From Rhexocercosporidium sp. MPI-PUGE-AT-0058 (taxonomy: Eukaryota; Ascomycota; Leotiomycetes; Helotiales): a stretch of 64,000 bases of DNA. The position numbers and the translations under genes were made by a program. Shown here one piece after another: positions 24,092-37,345 of this stretch. Every line of letters begins with the position of its first letter. Position 1 is the first letter of the stretch. The notes below the pieces were generated by a model. The model was not told where the DNA came from and did not search any database. It was given only the letters and a program-made list of their open reading frames with translations. The DNA lies in the NCBI GenBank assembly GCA_020746875.1, contig JAGTJL010000024.1, positions 62,001-126,000 of the forward strand, in the 5' to 3' direction.

Positions 24092-27000
24092 TCGCCTAAA
24101 GGAATCAAAGCTAAACTCAATCGAGACAAGCTTAAAATAACCGCTACTGCCTTTAAAGGAAAGAAGCTAGTAAAGAAGTCTAACTATATTAAGTAAATAA
24201 ATCCTGCTAGCTTATTCCTGGAAATTAACGGCTATATGCCTTATATTTCCGGCAAAGCTTTACCTCCGGACTAATCCTTATATTACGCTAAAGGTACCGA
24301 AGGAGGTAGAGCCGTATTAGCTCCTTATTCTCATAAGCTAGCCGTAAAATATCACGAGAAGCTAGATTACTTTAAGACGCAAAGCCAAAAAGCGCTAAGA
24401 GCGCTAAAATCGATTATATCGCTAGAAAATCAAAAGCGATTTAAAGACAAAGATACGACTAAAAAGCTATAGAACGCTATTTAATTTATTTTCGGCCAAT
24501 TAACGCTTGAGCTAGTCGGCCGTTATATAAATTAAATCGTCGATTCTAATTACAGCTCTTATAAGAGCATAGACGAATATACTAGCGTAATCTAATCAAG
24601 CGCCATATACCTAAAGCAGCTAGACTGCGAGATTCCTAAGCCTGTAATAGCTAGCCTTATATTAAAAGGCTTGCCGAGCTCTTTTGACGCCTTTTCGTCT
24701 CGTAAATACAAGAAAATGTCAGGTGATCTCAAGAATATCGATATTAACGGTCTAATTAACGACCTAATTTCGGAAGAAGCTCGCATAAGCGCTAACGCCG
24801 ACCTTAACGCTAATAAAGCGTTTAAAGGCGGTAAAGGCGGTAATAAGAAGCACTGTAATAAGTGCAAAGTCACGGAACATATAACGTCTACGTGCTAGGT
24901 CTTACACTTTGAGCTAAAGCCTAATAATTCGGAAAATCCGAATAAAAAGCCTAATAAGGCTAAAAAGGCTAAGGAGTCAAAAGGCGAATCAAAAACAGAG
25001 TCTACGAAGGCTATTATGGCCGTATTTAAGACTATTACGCCGCCAAATAACCACGTAACGGCTAGAAAGCTTATAAAGGCACACACAAACCACTTACCCT
25101 TACTAAAGGGTAGGTTAAATGTGAAGCCTAAAGTGCAGCTTAAACCTTTCTTACTTATAAATACTTTTGTAAATACTTATATAAAGGAATTAAGCGAGTC
25201 CGATTTTGACCAATTAGAGGGAGATATTGCAAATTAAGCTTTTAGAACCGTTTATAATTATACACTAGTTCTAGACTCCGGTGCTAGCGAGTATTATACG
25301 CTTAATAAGGGATAGTTACTTAACTATAAGCTTACCCTTCGCAAATCGGTTATAATCGCTAACGGCGACGTATTACCGATATTAGGCACGGGAGATATTC
25401 TTATTAAAAGTAATAACAGCATAGAAGTAGTTATCTAATAGGTAAATTATATTCCGGGGCTAAAAACGACTCTTTTAAGCTCAAGGGAAATAATTAAGAA
25501 AAGCTGGTCAATTAACTTTACCGAGAACGGTGCTTTATTAAAGCATAAAAAAGGCCAATTACAGGCTAAATAGGACTATAACGCTTATTACGTTCAAGCG
25601 GAAGTCGATATTGACGCTCTCGAACCTGTAATATATCAGGTAGACTCAAATTCGCCGCTAGACCTTTATTATAAGAGGCTAGTATATATTAATAAAAAGT
25701 CGATTCTTAAAACGATCGAGAAAAGCCATGGATTAAAGAAAATCCAACAAAAAGACAGGCTAGCCGACTGTGACGCTTATAATAGCGGCAAAATGCACGT
25801 GATCGGCAGTAAAAAGCCTATGTCAGACGCGCTACTCCTGACTATATTCGATATTGATATCGCGGGGCCTTTTAAAGTTAAAGGACTTAAAGGAGAGCGC
25901 TATTTCCTCATTATTATATGTAAAGGATCAAGAGCTATTTGGCTATACGCCTTAAAACTCAAAGCCGACGCTTATAACGTACTTATTGACTTCTGTAATA
26001 TAATAAATAAGCAGTTTAGTCAGAAGGAAATCAAATTTATGGCGAATATTAAAGCTTTTAAGCTTGATAACGCCGGGGAATTCAAGTCTAATAAATGGAC
26101 GTATTATTACAAGCAACAGGGGTATATATATGAATATACTAGCCCTTATTCCCCTTCCCAAAACGGAATAGCCGAAAAGTTAAATAAATACCTTATTAAG
26201 CGGCTAATTAGCGTCTGTAAGGCTAAGAGAATACCCTTGTTTTTATGGCCTTACCTATTACAAGGAATAGCTTATATTAAGAATCGGTCATATAACTCCG
26301 TCATAAAGAAGACGCCTTTTGAAGCTTTATACGGTAAATTACCGACAATCGATTATATTCGCATATTAAGCTCTTTAACTTATATACTTGAGAATAAAAG
26401 AGCTCATAAGCTAGCCGATAAATCCGACAGGGGTATTCTTGTCGGTTTTGAGTCTTCCAATAATTACTTGGTTTATTTACCGAGTAAAAGAGCCGTTATA
26501 AGCTCTAAAAACGTCCTAATTAAAGAGGATTTAATCCTTAAGGACAATATAACGGAAGAGACCGAATTCGACTATATAGTCGAAACACTTGAAGAGTTTG
26601 AAGGCACTAGCGACGATATTACTAAGCCAATAAGTAATATTAACGACGAAATGCCTAATAAAGGCAATATAAGCAAAAAGTCGCCTATCGACCAATCAGA
26701 GGGCGAGAAAACGGACTTTGAAGACGAATCCGACTTATTTGCATAAGAGCTCCCTCAAACGCCAAAAGCTAATAAAAGGCCTAATACGGCTAGCCCGGAA
26801 ATGCCTAAAGCGCCTATTAAGAAGCCTAGAAAGGATTATTCGAGCTGGGAGCTTAACATCGTAACTAGAAACGCTAGTACTAGCGCCAAAGACTCTAACT
26901 CTTCGGAAAATCAGCCGGTAATACACTTAAGCTCTAAGACGGCTATTCGCCAGCTAAATAACTAGTTAATCGAAGAGGAAAAAGAAGCTTTCTCTGTCTA

Positions 27001-28687
27001 TAAAGACGCTAAGAGACTAGCTTCTATAGCTCTAATAAGCTCCAAAATCGACGAAGACTTCGATTAAAGGCTAATAAAGCTGCCCGAAGAGCTAGAGGCT
27101 AATAAAGTCGTTATTAAACGAACTAAAGGCCTTTAAATTTACGAGCCTAAAAGCCTTAAAAAAGCTATAGCCTCTCCGTATAAGGACTATTAGCTAAAAG
27201 CCATAAAAAAAGAAGCCAATTCCCTAGAAAGTCACGAGACTTAGGAAATAGTGCCAAAAGACGCTAGTAAGGCTTATAAGCCTTTGAAGACTAAATAAGT
27301 ATATAAAATCAAAGAATCACCTAATTACTTCGAATTTAAAGCTAGATTCGTCGCTAAAGGGTTTAAGCAACTCTACGGCCTTAATTACGTAGACACGTTT
27401 GCTAGCGTAGTAAAACAAATGGCTTGGCGACTTATATTCGCTTTAACGGTCCTTTACGGTTGGCTTATATAGAAAGTCGATATGATATCGGCTTTTATAC
27501 AGAATAATATTAACGTAAATACCTTATATATAATGCCTCCCGAAGGCATAAATGCCCAAAAATACGCTGGTAAATTACTCCTGCTTAATAAAGCCTTATA
27601 CGGGCTAAAACAGTCAGTTAGGCTCTGGTTTATTACGCTAAAGGAAGTCTTAATCCAAAAACTCGGTTTTCAAGCCTTAATTACCGAGAATTGCATCTTA
27701 ATTAATAAGGAGCAACAGCTTATAGTCTCTATTTACGTAGACGACTTAGCGATAATTAGCCTAAGCGTCAATAATATTAAATCCTTTATTAAAGAGCTTA
27801 AAAAGCTCTTTAAATTAAAGGATTTAAGGCTAATAAAAGACTACTTAGGTATAAATATCGACTATAACTTAAATAAAGGTTATATGAAGCTAAGCCAAGA
27901 GAGTTATATTAAGAAAGTACTAGCGCGGTTTAATATAACCGACTGTAAGCCTAAAGATATACTAATAGATTCGAAGGCTAAGCTAGAGCCTAACCCTAAT
28001 CAGGCTAATAAAGAGGAAATAAATTAATATTAGCAAATTATAAGCTGCCTCCTGTTTCTTACGCTAGTAACTAGACCCGATATTTACTACTCGATTATAA
28101 AGCTCGCTCGATTCGCTAGTAACCTTAGCACCGATTATATAATTGCCCTTAAAAACGTGCTTAAATACTTAAAAGGATTAAAAAAGCTAAGGCTAATTTA
28201 CGAAAAAAGCTCTAGTCGATATATAAGCGGTTATTGCGACGCCGACTACGCCGGAGATATTAGTACGGCTAAATCGACTAGCGGCTTGAGCTTTTACTTA
28301 GCGAGTTGCTTATTTAGCTGAAAAAGCAAGCTCTAAAGTATTATAGCTTAAAGTACGACTAAGGCCGAATATATAGCTATTAATTCGGCTTTTAAAGAAG
28401 CTATTTATATAAAGCAGCTTCTAACCGAATTAGGCTATTATATACAGGAACGATTCCCTGTTTATACGGATAATAACGGCGCTCTCTTATTAGCTAATAA
28501 CTCTCAATTCCACGAGAGGACTAAGTATATTGCCGTTAAATACTACTACGTCCGCGACCTCATAAATTAAGGCGAAATAGACCTAATTTACATAAGAAGG
28601 TCTAAACAAAAAGCCGACGGCTTTATAAAGCCATTAAATAAGCCTAAATTCATTGAATTCATAAGGCTTTTAAGACTAGCCGAATAA
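24092..28687 (+). pseudogene. Copia-A gag-pol polyprotein, RIP-inactivated
   Basis: A single frame (no frameshift needed) runs from 24092 to the stop at 28685-28687 with internal TAA/TAG codons. Gag carries a perfect zinc knuckle, C-x2-C-x4-H-x4-C (24853-24895). The protease has LVLDSGASEYYT near 25270. The integrase core is the longest open stretch (25793-26746), with FDIDIAGPF, KLDNAGEF and SPSQNGIAE, a degraded DD-E set. The RT (27482-28027) has the catalytic YVDDL near 27740. RNase H follows with SGYCDADYA-like residues near 28230. The order integrase then RT identifies Ty1/copia. Stops outside the two long stretches make it nonfunctional. Confidence 0.93.
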
Positions 28688-28861
28688 GGCTAAAGCGGAG
28701 GAAATAAGATTATAATTTGTATTTCTCTCTCTTTATAACTGGCTTACCCTCCGCAAAGGGTTATTTCATATATTAAGCTTATTCTTGTAAATACAAGCTC
28801 TGCTTTAAAGCTAGCTTATATATAAGCTTATAAAGCTATTACGTCATTTATTAAGAGGGCG
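28688..28861 (+). other. Copia-A 3' untranslated region and polypurine tract
   Basis: Non-coding between the pol stop and the 3' LTR. TTAAGAGGGCG just before the LTR is the likely polypurine primer. Confidence 0.65.
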
Positions 28862-29172
28862 TGTTGGATTTCACTTCGGTAACTCGTGCCGATTCTACCT
28901 TAGAATAGCCGAAGGAGTTTCCACTGCTTACGCGGCCCGGAAATTACCTTTGTATTCCGGGAAATTACGCTCGTATTCAATTACGTAGCTCGTATAAGCT
29001 ACGTAATCAATTACGTAGTCGTAGAAGCTTCTAGAGAAGCTATTATTTTGTATATAACTACCGAAGAGCTCTTCTAGCTCTTTAAGCAAGCAAGCAAAGC
29101 AATTCTCTCTCTTTAATCACGTGTCCTCACTTACTGCGCTTCCTCATCCTGATTGGCTCGCCTATTATCACA
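28862..29172 (+). repeat. Copia-A 3' LTR
   Basis: 311 bp, TGTTGGATTT to CTATTATCACA. Flanking bases (left of the 5' LTR: ATAGC; right of this LTR: AGGGA) do not form a target-site duplication. Confidence 0.9.
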
Positions 29173-30600
29173 AGGGAGACTAATAGTAAGTTTTGTCTTT
29201 TAAATATAAATATGCTTTTTCTATAAATTTTCCTTTTATTTTAAATCGGTTTAATCTTTTATTATGTAAATTAAAAGCTTTTAAGTCGAGTGTTTTATTA
29301 TTATTAAAGCGTGAACTAAAAGTAAAGAAATAACTATGCCTTAATTTTCTATTAACAAGCTATTAATATTAGCGATTAGCTTAATTAAAATAAAACAACC
29401 GTACGAGCTATTTTAAGGAATATTTAAGAAGTATTTTAAGCTCGTCGACTTTCTTAATCTTAAGGAAGTACTTTTGAGCTTATAAGCTATTAAAGTTATT
29501 AATTATAATTAAGAAAAGGTTAATGCTAAGGGTATCGAGCACTTCCGGCATATAATATAAGTTCCCTTTATGAATTAGCTCTTAGTATTATATAATCCAG
29601 ACCTTTAAGTTTTAGTCGTTTTTTATATTTAAAAATTATAAGTAATCTTAGCGAGTTATCGTCTAAATCGTTATATTCGTTTAATATAAAACTGTCTTAA
29701 GCGTGCGAATTAATACTTAAATATTAATTCTTTTCTTAATAACGAGTTATATAGCCGCTATACTAAAGAATTAGCGGCTTATAATTTTCTTAATTTATTC
29801 GTAAAACTTAAGGTATACCGTAGTTCGTAATTATTATACTGCGCACTTTATAATATACGCTTTAGCTTCGGCCTCGACTTCCTTTTGACAAAATTCTGCG
29901 GTTATTTTAATAAGCTCGTACGGTCGAGTGAGAAAAGAGGTAATAAAAGCGTTAAAGCTTATAATTATTTAGTTTAAGGAAGACGTAATTATTACGTAAT
30001 AATTAAGCGCCTATTTCTAAAGTTATTCGTTATATTTATTCGTCTTTATTATATAATTTAATTTAACGAAATTATTCTTTTATTAAGCGATTTACTCGGC
30101 GGTCCGTAGATTTTTATTAATAATTTTAACTAATGTTTTTATATTTAAAGTATTTAAGTTAACAAAGGGCTAGAGTCCGAGCATTTAAGCGCTAAAAGTT
30201 AAATAATTCATTTATAACGGGAAGTCTTTAAGCTTTAAATATATAATATTTACGTTCAGACCGCTAGGACTGTCGTGTAATAACATTTCGATAATCGCGT
30301 TAAGAAGAGCATTAAGATTTAAGCGTAAAAAAAGGAAACGAAAATCGTAAAATTAAAGTTAAATAAGCTTAATTAAAGCTCGAAATCTATATATACTAAA
30401 AGTAGCTTATAAAAACAGATATGGCTCTTAACTGTCGGACAGATATAAAGTAGGCTTTTAATAGTTTAAGAGCTTTATAATTAACGTAAAGAGTAAGAAT
30501 TTAAAAGATTTATTAAAGTAAGCGTTACCTTCTATAAAAGAAAACTATAACCTAAGTATATATACACGTGAGTGCTTACGAGAACATACACATAACCAGT
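29173..30600. other. AT-rich decayed repeat, unrecognised
   Basis: Stop-dense in all frames. A plus-strand frame from about 29337 (MP-FSINKLLILAISLIK with RIP-type stops) suggests an eroded coding region, but I cannot name the family. The last 60 bp, with TATATACACGTG and a purine-rich end, may be the LTR edge of the next copia element. Confidence 0.4.
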
Positions 30601-33600
30601 AGACTGCGCTAGGGCGCGACAAGTAATAAAGTAAACTTACTTAACGAAGATAGCGCGTTATTTATTATATTATTAATTCCCGGAGCTTTTAAGGATTTTA
30701 AGAATTAGTCCGGCCTTATAAATATGCTTGCAGAGGACCGACCTATACTTGAGGACCCCGAATCAAATCCGAATCTGCGTGATATTATTTTAGAAGTGAA
30801 GCCGACGTTTAAGCTTAAAGTTTAAGCTTTTAACACGCAAAATAGCTTTTACTTTACTAAATCTTTCCGACGCTTATAAGTTAAAAAGCATTAAGAATTA
30901 CCCCGAGTAGCGTAATAAAATCTTTAATATCGGAAGATTTAATAATATCTTTAAGTATTTAAATGCCAGATCTCGTTTATATACGCTAAAAGAAATTAAC
31001 GAATAAGATAATAATATCGACGAAAATGCCTTAAAGAAATAAACCGATTAATAAGCAAGAAAAGCTTAAAATAAGACTCGCTATTACCTTAAATTATAAG
31101 CTTAATTTACTAGTATATACTACCGGAAAAAAACTACTTTAAAGATATGAGAAGCCTTATAATATTAATATAAAAGCAGTAAAAACGTCTTAATATATAA
31201 CGTTATTTAAGATTATATTAAGCTCTATTACGATAATTTCTTATCGTTAAAGCAGTTTATTATTACCTTTAAGCTATCGATTACTAAATTAAATACGCTA
31301 AAAATAGCTCCTCTCGCAGAATAATATTTAATTGTATTTATTATTATAGTTTCCGAAAAGTGGCTTATTTAAGCTAAACGATAGCGCTTAAATCTACGTA
31401 TAATATTAGCTGTTACGGTATTTAGCGATTTTATTATAAGCTCAAGTATTATTACTGGCGTTAACCTAAATATTACTTTAGAAAAGCTTATTAAAGATAT
31501 TATAAATAAAGTAAGAGTTAGCGAGTTAAATAAGATAGCCGGATAAGCTTTTTATAAAAATAAGAATATTCCGCTTCCGAATAAAAGCTAAAATAAAAGC
31601 AATTTTAATACTAGAAATAATAAAGGCAAAAGCGGAAACGGTTTTACGACTAAGTTAATTTATAAATATTATAATTAGCTAAACTTACCTTATATACTTA
31701 ATAATTATTGTATAATAAATAAAGCTAAGAAGGTTGAGTTTGAAAAGAAGTATAAAAAGAAATATATTTCGTATAAAAATTATATTAATAATAAGAAGAG
31801 TAATATTAAGAAAAGTGGAAATAGTAAGAAGAAAGTTTTTAATAATAATTCCGATAACGATATTTTTAGATTAGTATTTCTTTCGTTTATTTCTGCTATT
31901 TCAGCGATTAAATTCGCTGCTTTCTCTTATAAGAATAAGTCTTAATAATTGTTTAATATTAAAGCTATTAAATATATGTTACGCTTTAACTGACTATTTA
32001 TATTAATAATTAACGGTTTTTTTAGACTTAACGGTATTAGTATATATATGCTTAAATTAATTAAATCCGACGGTTCCGTGCGTATAATTTATTACTATAA
32101 TACATCTGCAAAAAAATCGAGAGGCGGACGTCCGCCAATTGCGCTAGAGGCGCTATTCGGGCGCTTTTAGAGCTAAAGTTGTATATCGAAAATTTTAGGG
32201 ACAGTTTCTTATTATCATAAATTAAAAGCGCGCCGAAGGCGTAAAAAGCGCCGAAAGCGCCGAAATAAACTAGAGTATTATAACCTTACTTTTAAAAATA
32301 AGGCTTTATTATTTATTTTATTTAATATATTAATAAGGTATATAAAAGTATTACTAATATTAATAATATATTAATAACAGTTATAATATAATAATAATAA
32401 TAAATATGCCTCTTATAACGCACGATTAGTACTAGGGCCGGCTAGCGTGCGCATATAATTTACCCGAAATAAACGATTTTCTTATTATAATTTTTTTAGC
32501 GTGGATATTCATAGCGTAAGAGCTTTAGCGAGACTAGTTTTTAGGACGTGCCCGACGAAATATAAGCGAGACTTAAAATTAACGCTAATTTAACCGGATT
32601 TAATTAATAAAAAAACGTTAAAATATTTTCTTTTTAAAATTATAATATTTTAGCGTTTAAATTATATTTATAAATATTACTTATTTAGGCTTAGCGTTTA
32701 TTAAAATAAACTAGCGCTTTTAATACTAGCGACCGATTAAATTTTATAAAAGCGGCTTTAAGCGTTAAAGGCGGCCTTTTGACGAAAATAACGAAAATAG
32801 CGGATTCGATTCTCGGCGTCCGCGAATCCTTTTACTAATGTATATTATATATGCCTCTTTCTTTTATATGCTTATATTTTAGTTATAAATTAATTAAATT
32901 AAATAATTACTTTCGGTCAAATAAGCTTTTTATAATATTAAATAAAAGGATTTATTACGTTAATTCAGAGCTTTTTTAAATAAAAAAGAAGTAATCTATT
33001 TATTTTAAGTATATTAATATCTTAGAACTGATTCTTCCTGTTATAATTAAAGTAATTATAATCGATATCGAGCTATAGCACCGCAGAATAAGTTATATTA
33101 GCTTTAATATAATTAGAAATATTCAAGGTTTAATTAATAATATGAAATTCAATAAAATTAAGACTAACAGAACCCGTCTTTACGTATCTTATGAAAAAAG
33201 CAGACTTATTTATAAAATCAATAAGCGCTTAATACGTATAAAGCCAGTATATACGCTGTATAAGATTAAAGTCGATATAATTTATTTTATTTTAATAAGA
33301 ATCAATAGCTATCGCTACGCTTCAATCTTTATTTATATAGCTATTTCCGTAAGATAAGCTTATACTTACGCTAAGAAGTCAAATATATATTTTATGAATT
33401 AGAAAATAATTAAAATAACTAAAATATAATATAATAAAAATATTAAAATTATTAAAATATTCTGTCTTAATAAAAGAAGAGAATATAATCGTATATAAAT
33501 GAAAAAGTTGGCAGATCACCTTAATATATTAATTAAGGAATCTATTCCGTATATTCCGGAATAAGATATAAGAACTAAACGCTTTATTTATATTATTATA

Positions 33601-36010
33601 AAAATGACTCCTATAGTTATAATTAATTAAAATATGCTCGAAAACATATAACTTAAGGTTTTAATAGTAATTGTTTATATTATTAATTATACTTTTATAT
33701 TTATAATTAACGGAAAGATTTTATTTAAAGCTTTTTATAATAATATTAAGCTTAGTGTAAATTATAAACTTTCGGTTAAATACTTAAAAGCTCTTAGTTA
33801 TCTTATATATATTCTGATCGATAAGGAAAAGAGAATATAAAGTCGTAAGATTGCTCTGAGAGTAAAGAAAAGCATTTTAATTAGTTTTAAAAATTATAAT
33901 ATTTATTATTATTTAATTAATAAAAAGGTTATCCGCACTTCTTATATAAGATTTAATAAGGACGATTTAATCACAGAACTTTACGAAAAAGACGCTATGT
34001 TATTATCTTGCGTGAGAAATAATAATAATAAGGTAAGCTAAAATTATAATATTAAAGAGTTGCTAAAACGTGGAAATAATTACTAAAATTAGCCGGAAGA
34101 ATAATCTTCAGATAATAAGACTAGTAATCCCGAATCAGTAGTTAATTCCGAGAATAACGTTAAATTTAACGCTAATACCGACGAAGAAATCGAAATTAAC
34201 GCTCTTAAGATATTAAAAGAATAAGAATAAATATCTTTTATTAAAAAAAAGCGTCATAAACTTCTTGATTTTAAGAATAAAATATATAAGTACGTTTTAC
34301 GTGAAACTCGCTTCGGTAAAGTATAAAATCTTGTATTTTATATCTCCGGAAAAAGAAATCGACTGCTCTTCGGATTATTACCGACTTATTCTTAATATAA
34401 TTCAAGAAGAATCATTATATTCCGATAATTTAACTTCGCTAAAAGAAGCGATATAGCGCTTTAATTAACTGAAGTAAAAAAAGGCAATTATTAAGGAATA
34501 TCGCTTATTTATTAATAAAAAAAATATAATCTTCTACGAAGCGCTCAGACTTATTATTTAGTAGTAAAGTATTTAGTTTACGTCTAGTTTTTAAGATAAA
34601 AAGAAATAAAAATAGTATTATTAAAAAGTATAAAATCAGACTCGTCGTATAAAGCCACACTTAACGCTATAAACGAGATTATAATTAAATATACGCTAGC
34701 GTTTGCAAATCCGCAGTTTAGAAGCTTGTATTAGTTATAATAGCTCTATATAATTTAAAGGTAAAGTAATATAATATTAAGACCGCATTTTTAAATAGTA
34801 ATATTAATTCCGACATTTACGTTAAAATCCTTTTAAAATAAGAGGAAAATAGCCGAATTCTCATAGATAACGAGTATATAAAGCTTAAGAAAGCCTTATA
34901 CGGTTTTAAGCAATTACTACGTTTATAATAAAAGAAGTTACGCATTAAGTTTACTAAGATTAGTTTCGTCCCTTTAAAAACTAATAATTATATATATATT
35001 AATAAAAAAACTAAGATCTTAATCGTTACTTACGTCAATAATTTCCTAATAATCTTAAAAGCAAAATTAGCCTTAAAAACCTTTAAGATATAGATTCTTA
35101 TTTTATTTAATATCATTCTTATTAACTTAATATAATACTTCTTAAGAATCCGCATTGTCCGAAATAAAAAAAAACTATTTCTCTTTATCAAAATACTTAT
35201 ATTAAGAATGTATTAAACCGTTTCAGAATAATTAATTATAAGTCTATTATTACGTCGTCTATTTCTAGTTCCGAAGTGTATATAATTAAATTTAAAGAGC
35301 AAGTTATTATACAAAAGATTAAGTTATATTTAAAAACCTGTGATTCCTTATAATACCTTACTTATACTAAATAAGATATTTAATATTATTCTTCGGTGCT
35401 ATCTTACTTTCTTATAAATCCGTTTTTATAATACTTCGCTAGCGTAAAAAAAGTGCTCTAATACTTTTAAAGAACGAAATATTATATTATAATATATAAT
35501 AAAACGGTAATAAACGCCGAACTTATGAAATTATATAATTTCTGTGATTTTAATTAAGTAAGCTCACGTGAAAGACGAGTCTTATATAATAATATTATCT
35601 TTTTCTTCGTAAAAGAAGTATTTAGCGCTATTTCCAAGTGTTAAACTATAATAGCTTTAGCTTTTATAAAAGCAAAATATATTACTATCTATGCGTTTAT
35701 TAAAGAATCATTATAAATTCGCTAAGTTTTAATTAAAATAAGCTGTAAGCGATTAGATTCTCGCTTTATTAAAATAAATTACGATAATTAAGATATATTA
35801 TTGTTATTTAAAAACCTTAAGTTTTATTAGCGTATAAAGCACATCGATATCAAGTTCTATTATTTACGACAAGAAGTAGCTAGTGATTATTTAAACTCTT
35901 AATACGTATTATTAAAGGAAAATACCGCCGACGGCTTTACGAACCTATTAAGTCTTTAAAATCTTAGGAATTCGTTACAATATTAAAGTTAACAGTTTTA
36001 TACTTTAATT
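30601..36010 (+). mobile_element. Copia-E retrotransposon, RIP-mutated, with an internal insertion
   Basis: A gag-like region lies at 30.7-31.8 kb, including a Lys-rich tail near 31.73. A protease-like region precedes 32108 (LIKSDGSVRIIYYYNTSA). A pre-integrase and integrase segment at 33050-33360 reads HRRISYISFNIIRNIQGL, then a His/Cys-zinc-derived region and INSYRYASIFI. A linker with QEESLYSDNLTSLKEA is near 34410-34455. RT is at about 34.78-35.2 kb (ALYGF-like and YVNNF in place of YVDD-type residues), then RNase H-like sequence to about 36.0 kb. All parts carry stops. Outer LTRs are not identified. Confidence 0.75.
32110..32830. mobile_element. Approximately 0.72-kb insertion of unknown type in copia-E
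   Basis: The copia-E protein similarity stops at about 32108 (NTSA) and resumes at about 32832 (MPLSFICLYFSYKLIKLNN-like). The intervening block opens with the perfect palindrome GGCGGACGTCCGCC (32123-32136), followed by GCGCTAGAGGCGCTATTCGGGCGC. It has a GC-richer right end containing GGCGTCCGCG, and no coding frame. I could not define terminal inverted repeats or a target-site duplication. Confidence 0.5.
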
Positions 36011-36850
36011 AAAAAGTAATAATATCGCTTAAAAGACGTTTTTATTTTCACAAATTAAGAAATGCGTAAGAATTTAAAAGGAAATTTACGGAATAAAGAT
36101 TATACGTTACACCGGCTTTATAAGGTCGATTTAAATCAGTTAATATATAACTTATATAATTAATTAACTTTCTTTTCTACGATAATATAAATTATATTTA
36201 CTTTTAAGGGTATATATTTTAAAAGAATTAAACTTTAAACTAAAAAGCACTTACTAAAGGGTATTTCTAAAGAAGTATATTGCAGGTTTATATTAGTTTA
36301 AATCACGGGTTAATTATATAAACAGAATAGGATGCAAACTCTGCCACGTTAATTAGACTATTAGTTATTAAGAAGCGTATTTATAGATCGCACAACTATT
36401 ATAATTAATATTACAAGTCAATAAACAACCTCGCACCGTAATGCTTCCTGGTCTAGTCGTGAATATCCTGGTAATACCTTCTAAAGGTTTTTACTGATAT
36501 AATTTACCGAAAACACTTTAATCTTTTAGTATTAATAACTGATTTTACTTTAATTAGTAAGCGTAAATTCTTAACATATTATTATAAAGAACGGAAAAAG
36601 AGCTTAATAAGTATAAATATTAAAGCTAGCTAGAAAGCTACTAGCTTATAGTTAGTAAGTGTTGTGTAATATAGTTATGCGCACGTGTTTGCCTAGCCTA
36701 CGTAAGCAGGGCCAGTTATAGGGGCAGTTGCGTACAGAGCCTCTTCCTAGAATTAGACACTTTTGCCACTGCTTTTGAGAGAGCCATACCTACCGTCGAT
36801 TAGAGCTTTGTACGACAGTAAGTATAGCAAAACTATTAATAAGCCGATTA
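36011..36850. other. AT-rich stretch with a possible LTR
   Basis: No coding frame supported. A less mutated patch at about 36660-36830 begins TGTTGTGTAATATAG, contains GCACGTG and could be an LTR edge. No partner copy is in the window. Confidence 0.35.
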
Positions 36851-37345
36851 TTATTAAAGAATAATAATTAAAAGCTTAAAAATAATACTACGGAGAGTTC
36901 CTAAGCTATTAAGTGCGCAAAGAAATTATTAATTATATAATTTACTTTAAAGGCTAAAAAGGAATTACTTTTATAATTTAATACTTTAATTAAATCGTTA
37001 TATAATAACTTTTTAATACGCCAATTGTTCTTTAATAAAGCTATTAAAGGTTTTAATTAAAATGACTTGGTATTAAGATAAGTAAAGCAGAAGATATAAA
37101 AATAAAAGCTAAATTAAATTAATTATAATTACAGAAAAAAACGAAAGATTTAAATTAGCTTAAATTCTAAGTTTATAAATGTTTAGGCTATCTAAAGAGC
37201 TTAAATTACAGCTAAAGATTAAGAAATTATAGCTTTAGATTTAGATTTAATAAAAGATTCTAATTCAATAGAAGGTTATATAAGAGTTAAGACATTATAA
37301 AGTTATTAAGTATTATTTATAAAGTAATAGAAAAATGCGAGGTAA
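36851..37345 (+). mobile_element. Fot1-like transposon, 3' fragment
   Basis: The Lys-rich helical C-terminal region and following GCGAGGTAAT motif resemble the region before the right end of the element at 51071-53244, which ends GCGAGGTAGGCGG. Stop codons are frequent. The 5' part of the element is not seen. Confidence 0.45.

Noticed and set aside
32110..32830. Terminal inverted repeats for the copia-E insert
   Set aside because: GC-rich motifs at both ends share short words only and do not align as an inverted pair.
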